From: Portulaca oleracea | Taxonomy: Eukaryota > Streptophyta > Magnoliopsida > Caryophyllales > Portulacaceae | DNA length: 64,000 nt | Assembly: GCA_029582165.1 (NCBI GenBank) | Contig: CM055876.1 | Coordinates: 25,086,317-25,150,316, forward strand | Direction: 5' to 3' | In this document: positions 56,528 through 64,000 of the stretch, piece after piece | Layout of the letters: the number at the start of each line of letters is the position of its first letter | Position numbering within the stretch: the stretch's first letter is position 1 | The notes under the pieces: generated by a model | Database searches by the model: none | What the model saw: only the letters and a program-made list of their open reading frames with translations | What the model was told of the DNA's origin: nothing | Made by a program: the position numbers and the translations under genes

Positions 56528-57420
56528 ATGGCCTCCAACGGAATACCTAGCAACAATGAACTCAATCTCTTCATCTCCCAACATTTGACTGAAATTTCAC
56601 AGCAAATGCAAGGCAACGATAGAAGAATAAATGAAATCATCGATACGTTAGCAAGGATAAATGATGAGCTGAATTTTCTTGATAAAGATGGAAGCAACAC
56701 TCGTTATAGTGAAATGTCAAGCATGTGTGAAATAAAGAGAGAGATCCCTATGTCTGCAAATCACTATATAGACACGGGACTCACTTCTATTCCTAGAGTA
56801 CTTGATCAATCACATAAGTCCAACTCACCGATGGAGAAGTTGAAAACAGTTCTAAATGTCTCCCGATCACCTTTAACTGAGAATAAAGACCAAATTCCGC
56901 CCTTAGCTACATGAGGATATCAAGAAAGAAGATGTGGTGAACGAGAAAGTTCTTTTTTGGACAAACTCTTTACCACAATAATTCAAATGCAATCACGCAT
57001 GGAGGGTCTAAACCGAAAAATGGATATGATCCTTTGGATTCTACAAAACGATAGAAGGACGGCCAATATTGAATATCGCATTAGAAAAAATATTGGAGAA
57101 GGATCATCATCATTGGGATTGAATAACACTGACATTCATCAAGGGGCTCTTAATTCCTTTGCTAGAAATGCTGAACCGCGACAACCCGTGTCTTTCATTC
57201 CGATCTCCACTACCTATGTGGAGGCTCTCGACTGTCTCCTCAAGGAAGGAAAGATCAAGCTTCCCCCTATTCGAGCTGAACCTGAAGTCAAAAGTAGAAC
57301 TTGGGATGCTGACAAGTTCTGCAGATATCATAGAATGTGAGGTCATGACACCGAGAAATGCAACATTCTCAAGGACAAGATAGAAGAGATGCTCTAATCC
57401 GGGGAGCTGTCACTGCCAAT
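56528..57420 (+). pseudogene. Retand-B Gag with central deletion
   Basis: The ATG at 56528 starts MASNGIPSNNELNLFISQHL, a Gag N-terminus unrelated in sequence to that of Retand-A but in the same position. It stops at 56912. Another frame (56957-57340) has the C-terminal part: EALDCLLKEGKIKLPPIRAE and the knuckle FCRYHRM...GHDTEKC, interrupted by a TGA. The retrotransposon gag core domain found between these parts in Retand-A is missing. The knuckle keeps the first Cys that Retand-A has lost. Confidence 0.8.
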
Positions 57421-59558
57421 CGCAGAGTTGAAAACGTGGCCTACTACAAAGTCAAACAGGGTCTTTCCAAAACCCTAAGCTGCAAAGATCAATTAGGCAA
57501 TCCCCTCATGTTGTGTCTTTTCTTTTCATGGCAATCGTCTTCATTTTCAGAGTTAGTTGGGACATATCCCAAGCAATTTTTTTTAATGTATTCATCTTAA
57601 CTGCATTCAATAAAGATGAAACCTTTCATGATTATGACTCTTGTCTTCCCTGACCCTTCATTTGCTTCTAAACTGCTCAGGAAAGAATCTTGTGCTTGCA
57701 TTCTTGATTTGAATTGAAGAGCTCACTCACCCATATGACCATCCAAGTCTGACACATCCATCTTCTCATATTTTCCATTCCATCTTACATCTCCATCACT
57801 TTTTCTCTAAACTTTTTGTGCCTTACCCCGAGTCCAAGGTTAATTAAGAGGATAGAAGCTAACTTGAACACTCACCCAACAGGTTAGGCAAAAGGAGAGA
57901 ATTCAAAGCGACCAATAGTCTCTAAAAGTGAATCTCACTATCAAATAAATCATGCAGCTTAAAAAGATATGCCTATGATAGGAGGCTTTCATCCCTTACC
58001 ACCTACATCATAACCATCTTCATTTTCACTTCGTTGCTTCACCTACATTTCTTCACACATCATCTTCTTAACCACCACCACGAACCTGATCATTCATTTT
58101 ATGACCATCTCATCCATAAATCCATCTAAGCCAACTAATGTGTTGCGGGTGACAAATATCATTGATAAGAAAAATATAGTTTGAGGTAGTTGAGTTCAAA
58201 AATAAGAAAGAGAAAAAGAAGAAAAAATAAAGAAAAAAAAGAGAAAGAAGAAAGCAAGAATAAGAGGCATAAGAGGCAATTGTCGGTTTACATTGGTCAC
58301 TCGCACATCCCAAAACCACCCCGTCAAACCTTCACACCTATCCTTCCCATTAAACTTTCGATCCATCTCAAAGTCCTTATTGAGGCTTCAATCAAAGCTG
58401 CACCTGTTGAACTACGACTGGCCTGATTCCACACTGGATACGTAGGAGAACCTCTTTGAGGCCCGGCCACTGCAATTCACTTTAGAGAAAATTCATCATC
58501 AAATCACTGAGTGAGGGATAACTGCTTTAGCAGAACAAGAAGCCAACTGCATCAATATAAGGTTACTTAAAGACAACACCCACCTAGGTCCGTCATTCTG
58601 ACTTACCTGAAGATATTTATTTGTTCACTGATATTGGGGGCTTGGTGCTTACATGTTCCTACCTAAAAGAGTCAAAAAGAATAGAGAAAAGGCAAGAGAA
58701 ATCAAGACGACTTGTCACTTGATCCTTCTTAGTGCTTGGGGTTCCTAACCATGACATCAAGGTCGAGCATCCCGACTATCCCATCATGCAGCTTAAGCAG
58801 GCCGAGTCTTCCATTAATATCGTCTTTTACAGCATTCCAACTGGGGGCTCGCTCATCACTCAATATCAGCTTCATGGCAACTTGCGAGGCAATTCGAGAA
58901 GAAGAACTCATCAGTTTCACTACTTTTGCCTTGTCCTGAAACTCACTTCGAAACCACTCTTGACATTTAGAGTTTTTGATTTATTTTTTCCTTACTTTTT
59001 TTTCTTTCCTCGGGAAAGTGGGGGATGTTCATATCGCATACATGCAGCAAATCAATGTGCATTTTTTAGTTTTTTGTTTTCCAGTCATGTGCATTTTTCA
59101 TTTTAAGTCACATTAGTTTGCATTTTGAGTCACATTAATTCGTTTTTCATTTTCATTTTGAGTCATGTTAGTTTTTATTTGTTTTTTTTTTCCTTTTTTT
59201 CTCGAGTAAAAAAAAAGTCACATGCATTGCATAAATAAAAAAAAGTACAGAAAAATAAAAAAGAGTCACATCATGCATTAGAATTAGAACTGCATAAAAT
59301 CATGCATAAAGAGTCTTATAGTATAGAATACATAATAGAGGTGTGTATTGTACATAAAAGAATCCTGTACTTTTTCACACATAATTCATGTAGCATAAGA
59401 TGCATAAGACCGCATTTGCATTCTTCTGCCTCCCGCCCGAACATAAAAAGAAATGCAACCATGGCGGCTAGAAATCAAGCAAGCTCACTTGGAGTCTTAA
59501 TCTCCTTCGGGCGTATTGCCGGAAACTCAAAGGACGGTGCCGATGAAGAGATAATTAG
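57421..59558 (+). other. Non-coding internal region of Retand-B (pol deleted)
   Basis: No pol motif is found in any frame. CATTCAATAAAGATGAAACC near 57606 and the following pyrimidine-rich stretch resemble the putative intron of Retand-A, so the deletion probably removed everything downstream of that point. GGATACGTAGGAGAACCTCTTTGAGG near 58437-58462 and TTGGGGGCTTGGTGCTTACA near 58633 are phrases I associate with Ogre/Tat 3' regions. The A-rich and T-rich tracts at 58190-58260 and 59170-59280 produce spurious Lys-rich frames. Confidence 0.55.
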
Positions 59559-59890
59559 AGTTTACGAGAATTAACTCATCTTCCGAGTTAAACTCTGAAA
59601 ATTCGGATCACAAATTTTTATGAGAATTAGCTCATTTTTCGAGTTAAACTCTAAAATTCGGATTACAAATTTTTATGAGAATTAGCTCATTTTCCGAGTT
59701 AAACTCTAAAAATTCGGATCACAAATTTTTATGAGAATTAGCTCATTTTCGGGTTAAACTCTAAAACGGATCGCAAATTTTTATGAGAAATAATTTGGAA
59801 AATAATTCATTTTCTGAGTTAAACTCTAAAAATTCAAATCACAATGTTCACGAGAATTAGTTTGGAAATAATTCATTTCTGAATTAATTG
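59559..59890. repeat. ~55-bp tandem repeat, 5-6 units
   Basis: Units follow TATGAGAATTAGCTCATTTT then CCGAGTTAAACTCTAAAAATTCGGATCACAAATTT. Each unit contains the small dyad ATGAG...CTCAT. Related single copies occur in Retand-A near 20160-20490 (ACGAGA...TACTCTAAA). Confidence 0.85.
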
Positions 59891-62003
59891 TGAGGACCCG
59901 AGCATACAGACAAACTCGACTCATATTGCCAAGAACAAGCCGGGTCTAGGTTTTGCAAGCGGACACCATATCACCAAGTACAGTCCGGACCCGGGTTCCA
60001 CATACAACACCACCAAGAAAAAAATGGACCCGATGCGAAGACAAGATGCAAGATTTCACAGAGCAATACCTGGTGGTATGCTCGGCAGAGGGGACTCAAG
60101 GTTGGGCAATGCGAAGAAAAAAAAAACATCGGACAAAGCGCCATGCATGCAGGTATGGCATCCTATCTAGGGTTCCGCGCAACAAGTGAAATTCGGCTGA
60201 CTGATCCTGGGCTGGACAGAGTTGCATGCCTGGAGGCATGACAACCTGACTCGACCCCAAATCTGATGAAGCAGTGCAAAAACAAAGAAAACTAGATAGA
60301 ATTCAACACACATAGTAGCATACAGGGAGGCATGCGACCCTGCCCAAACTTGAATCTGTCCAGACTATGCAGAAAAACTCCGGACAGAGCACCATACCTG
60401 GAGGCATGCCAACCTGCCCAAACTTAAATCTGTCCGGACCGTGTAGAAAAACTTTGGACAGAGCACCATACCTGCAGACATGGTAGCCTGCCCAGAGTTT
60501 CAAATAACGAAAGGATCGATGGTATCGACATTGACGGAATGAGCCGCATGCTTGGAGGCATAATGACTGGTATCAAAAAAAAAAAAATTGTTCAGAAAGG
60601 TATGGAAAACTAGACAGAGCCACATGCCTGGAGGCATGACATCAGACCTTAATGAGAAAAATCTTGGGATTACTAGTTAATCCCAACGTTAAACTCTAAA
60701 AATTTGACGACACAAGAAACAACAAAAAGTTTTGGGCCTCAATACATGACAAGGTTGGTATAAAGCATGCATGCGGGATACCAAGATCATACAAAGAATA
60801 TAAGTTTGAAAGGCTCACCGACACTTCCGATCTCCTAAGCCGCACATGCTCATTCGGATATCTCGAGGTTTCAAAGGTTGTGTCATCGTATAAGCTGCAA
60901 AGCACAAGAAGAAAACTCAAAATCCCGTGACAAAGCAAAATTCCTCGAATCAAAATCGGGACGCAAACCCGAGTCCATACAAGCAGGTATGGAGTAAACC
61001 CGAGGACGAACCCTGGATTGCGTGAAAGCTTACCTGAAAACAGGAAGGGGTCAAACTTGGGCCTGAACCCGGGATCATGGCTAGCGGTATGGGGGCGGTT
61101 TCAGCCAAATTCCGGCAAGCCACCGGGAGTTAAAAGCATGCAAAATTCTAAAAAACCGAGACCATACAAGTAGGTTTGTAGCAAACCTGACCTCGGGTTG
61201 TACAAAAGCTAGTCAAGCTCGGGTCTGAACCCGAGACCATACCCATCGGTATGGGGGCGCTTCCAGCCGAATTTCGGCAAGCCACCGGGAGTTAAAAGCA
61301 TGACCATACAAGCAGGTATGGAGCAAACCCGAGACCAAACCTTCGGGTTGTACAAAAGTTGACCCGAAAATAGGAGCGGGTCAAACTCGGGTTCAAGCCC
61401 GGGGCAATACCGCCAGGCATGGGTCAACAAAATTCCAGAATTCGAGTTCATAATGCTGAAAACCGAACACATGCGAGACCGTATTGAGCTCCGGCGAATG
61501 GCGTCTCTGGCCCGAAAATCGAGGAATCAATCCGGCGAGAACTAACCCACCCGACGGCAATACCTGGCGGTATGGCCATCCGGTCTCCGGGTTTCGCCGG
61601 CGATCGACAGACAGCAGCGGGGCTCGGGAACTGCACTCCTGGCGGTATGCTCTGCTGCTCAAGATTCTAGAGAGAAAGTGACTGTAGGGAGAGTAGGAGT
61701 GGGAGATAAAATGTTTGGAGTGTGTGGATATGGATAAGGATGCCTCCCTTTTAAAGACCACCCTTGCAACCTCCCGCCTATCTCACCATTCAATTCAATT
61801 AAATGGTCATTTGACCGGTCTAGCTGGATTGACCGAGAAATTTATTGTGTGGAGAATTTAAGATTTTCTTAATACTCCCATAATAATAAAAATAAAAAAA
61901 ATGCAAGAATTAATTATTTTCAAGAAAAAATATGGAGATACAATTTCTGTATGACTCAGAAAATAATCCGAATTTTGCGGCTGCATCATCTTAGGTAAAC
62001 TAC
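59891..62003 (+). other. 3' non-coding region of Retand-B with many dyads
   Basis: About 16 short dyads of the forms ATACC...GGTAT and ATGCCTGGAGGCAT are spaced 60-110 bp apart from 60065 to 61645, for example AATACCTGGTGGTATG at 60066, CATGCCTGGAGGCATG at about 60226 and 60626, CCATACAAGCAGGTATGG at about 60977 and 61305, and AATACCTGGCGGTATGG at 61559. No sense gene is seen. The minus-strand segment YPNEHVRLRRSEVSVSLS (near 60860-60815) matches Retand-A. Confidence 0.7.
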
Positions 62004-62440
62004 AACGACATCGGGAAAGACTGAGCTACATTTCAACGACATCGGGAAAGACTGAGCTACATTTCAACGACATCGGGAGAGACTCAACTACATTTCGACG
62101 ACATCAGGAAAGACTGAGCTACATTTCAACGACATCGGGAAAGACTGAGCTACATTTTCAACGACATCGGGAGAGACTGAGCTACATTTCAACGACATCG
62201 GGAAAGACTGAGCTACATTTCAACGACATCGGGAAAGACTGAGCTACATTCCAACGACATCGGGACAGACTGAGCTACATTTCGACGACATCGGGAGAGA
62301 CTGAGCTACATTTCGACGACATCGGGAAAGACTGAGCTACATTTCAACGACATCGGGAAAGACTGAGCTACATTTCGACGACATCGGGAGAGACTGAGCT
62401 ACATTTCAACGACGTCGGGAAAGATTGAACGACGTCAAGA
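62004..62440 (+). repeat. 31-bp minisatellite, ~14 units
   Basis: Same unit as 21810-22215, with AAAGACTGAG and AGAGACTGAG variants interspersed. The last unit is degenerate. It ends about 50 bp before the polypurine tract. Confidence 0.95.
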
Positions 62441-62494
62441 AAGACCGGAGACCTCCAAGCTATACTTTGATCATCGTCTTACTCAGACTCGATC

Positions 62495-62509
62495 AAAGTG
62501 GGGGCTAAC
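62495..62509 (+). other. Polypurine tract of Retand-B
   Basis: AAAGTGGGGGCTAAC, identical to that at 22276-22290, directly before the LTR start at 62510. Confidence 0.85.
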
Positions 62510-64000
62510 TGTAGACACCCAAAAAGTGTCTCATAATTATTGTAATTATTTTTATTTTTATTTTTATTTTAGTTTAGCAAAATGCCAAAAATTTTGAAAT
62601 GCAAAAAAGATGAAGAAATGAAGGAAAACCCCCAAAAAAAAAGCCATCACAAAAAAAAGCCCAATCCAAACAGCCCAAAAAAAGTAAAGCTTGGCACGCG
62701 GCCCAAAGCAGGACTGCAACCCGAATATGGGCATGCCTGCAGGTATTTTGGTGGGTTATGCCCGACCCAGGTCACCTCGGAAAGCGTGCCCACCTCGGAA
62801 AGCGTGCTGGCTTCTCCGGGCCCAAAGATACCTGCAGTATTCCGGTCGAACGGGTTGCCTCAGGAAGCGTGCTGACCTCGGGAAGCGGACCCACCTCGGA
62901 AAGCGTGCAACTGGGCTTCTCCCAGGCCCAGCATACCTGCAGGCATTTGGGCGGGTCAGGCCCGACCCGATTTACCTCGGGAAGCGCGCTGACATAGGGA
63001 AACGCGCAACTAGGCGCCTCCAAAGCCCAGCATGCCTGCAGGTATTGTGGGCGGGTTCTGCCTGACCCGGGCCGCCTCCATCTGCCTCGGGAAGCGTGTC
63101 GTGACCTATTTTTTCGCGCAGCCGGGCCTGATACTTGGCGGTATTATGCCGTATTTTTCCCCTCATTTTAACCTAATTCTCAACCTTCATTCCTCCTATA
63201 AAAACCCCAACCATTTCCACTTCAACCACACACCGAAATCACCCTGGCGTATTGACACTTGGTGATTTCATCTTCTCTTCCCCCTCTTTATTTCTTTCAT
63301 CTTTTGCATACACTTAATTGGCATTTTATTTCATTTCTCTCTATCTCTTCTTTATAATTCATATTATCTTGTAACTTGAGTTAACCTTAAACTCGACCTA
63401 AAATAATATGGATTGTTCGTGAATAAAGGTACGCTTGTATTTAATTCTTTTATTTATTGTATTTATTTCTCGCTTTATTATCGCATTTGTATGTAGCTAA
63501 ATAATATTAATTACATTAATTAATACTCCGTTTCTACTCCCTTCTTCCCCTTCTCTTCTCATTTTTTTTGTTTAACCGGTTTAGTAAAGTCCGTTCGTTG
63601 AACGGGCGGATTCGGGAATTTTTATTCCCGAATTCGTAACCTTACCCCCGGATCCGAATCTTGTGGTTCGTGGTTTGTGGAGTCTTATTTTTTTTTTCTC
63701 GAGTTTTATAATTCTCGTTCAAAAATTAATTGGCGACTCTTCCTTTTTCTTTTTTCTTTTTATTTCTTTCTCTCGAGTTTTATTTAACTTTATTTCCAGA
63801 TTCTGGAAATCTAATTTCGGAGTAAAAGAAAGTTTTTTTTATTTTTATTTTTAGAATGAATAACCGGAAGCCCGAATCAATGCCCGGCGCAATACCTAGC
63901 GGTATGCATGCCGGTTCACTAGTTCGGACCTTGCTCTCGGGTTGAAAGCAGTTCCGGACCACGGTCGGCCGCAATACGCGAGTAAGCCATTGATGGCGAC
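62510..64000 (+). repeat. 3' LTR of Retand-B (truncated by window end)
   Basis: It starts TGTAGACACCC and follows the 5' LTR at 53471 closely, with TATAAAA at 63197-63203. In U3 the stretch around 62810-62870 is shorter than its counterpart. About 500 bp of U5 are beyond the window. Confidence 0.9.

Larger units (their letters stand above)
53471..64000 (+). mobile_element. Retand-B: non-autonomous Retand/Tat-lineage element (right end outside window)
   Basis: A 2.0-kb 5' LTR (53471), PBS, 5' UTR, a deleted gag, 5 kb of non-coding sequence, the shared 31-bp minisatellite, a polypurine tract and a second LTR from 62510 form one element. No protease, RT, RNase H or integrase is present between the LTRs, so it depends on related elements. 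The left TSD candidate is CACCC (53466-53470). LTR pairs and 3' structure relate it to Retand-A, but it is a separate subfamily. Confidence 0.9.

Noticed and set aside
58190..58426. Lys/Arg-rich small protein gene
   Set aside because: Frame is created by an A-rich tract in the non-coding interior of Retand-B.

Overview
This window looks like gene-poor nuclear DNA from a flowering plant, and almost all of it is transposable-element sequence. I found no intact host gene, no rRNA or tRNA gene and no CRISPR array. The elements are plant lineages: Tork-like Ty1/copia, Tekay-like chromovirus, Tat/Ogre/Retand-like Ty3/gypsy with a second (archaeal-type) RNase H, an L1-type LINE, and small Mutator, hAT, CACTA, Stowaway and Tourist elements. 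Retand-like elements were first described in Silene, so a Caryophyllales genome would fit, but I cannot name the species.

Layout. 1-59 is the end of a chromovirus-type LTR sitting in a 5'-truncated view of a minus-strand LINE (60-1340). A Mutator-type foldback with a 9-bp target-site duplication (TSD) lies at 1591-2121, and a hAT-type element with an 8-bp TSD at 3952-4644. From 5937 to 27566 there is one large nest: a minus-strand Tork-like copia element (TSD TTTAT at both outer ends) whose gag was hit at 10348 by a Retand-like Ty3/gypsy element (Retand-A). That element is arranged LTR - complete internal region - LTR - second partial internal region, and the second internal region carries a CACTA insertion whose empty site is visible in the first. 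A piece of an unrelated LTR (26034-27127) closes the nest before the remaining 439 bp of the copia 5' LTR.

27567-44278 is AT-rich DNA with small elements: a CACTA-like element, Stowaway and Tourist MITEs, an internally deleted copia (31585-34218), part of another LTR (34219-35027), a second hAT-type element (35997-36542) and a complete short non-coding LTR element (38171-39985). From 44279 a minus-strand Tekay-like chromovirus runs to 53470. Its RNase H is split by a 2.1-kb solo LTR (49893-52005), and its protease/RT end is cut at 53471 by a second Retand-like element (Retand-B), a non-autonomous copy that runs off the window end.

The coding regions are autonomous-element machinery in various states of decay (stops, frameshifts, lost catalytic residues). 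Notable points are a putative intron between protease and RT of Retand-A that joins the two frames exactly, an antisense plant-mobile-domain ORF meeting the end of pol tail to tail, a 31-bp minisatellite shared by both Retand subfamilies just before the polypurine tract, and the feature I consider most interesting: five unrelated LTR families here each carry their own repeated short quasi-palindrome, mostly in U3 upstream of the TATA box.
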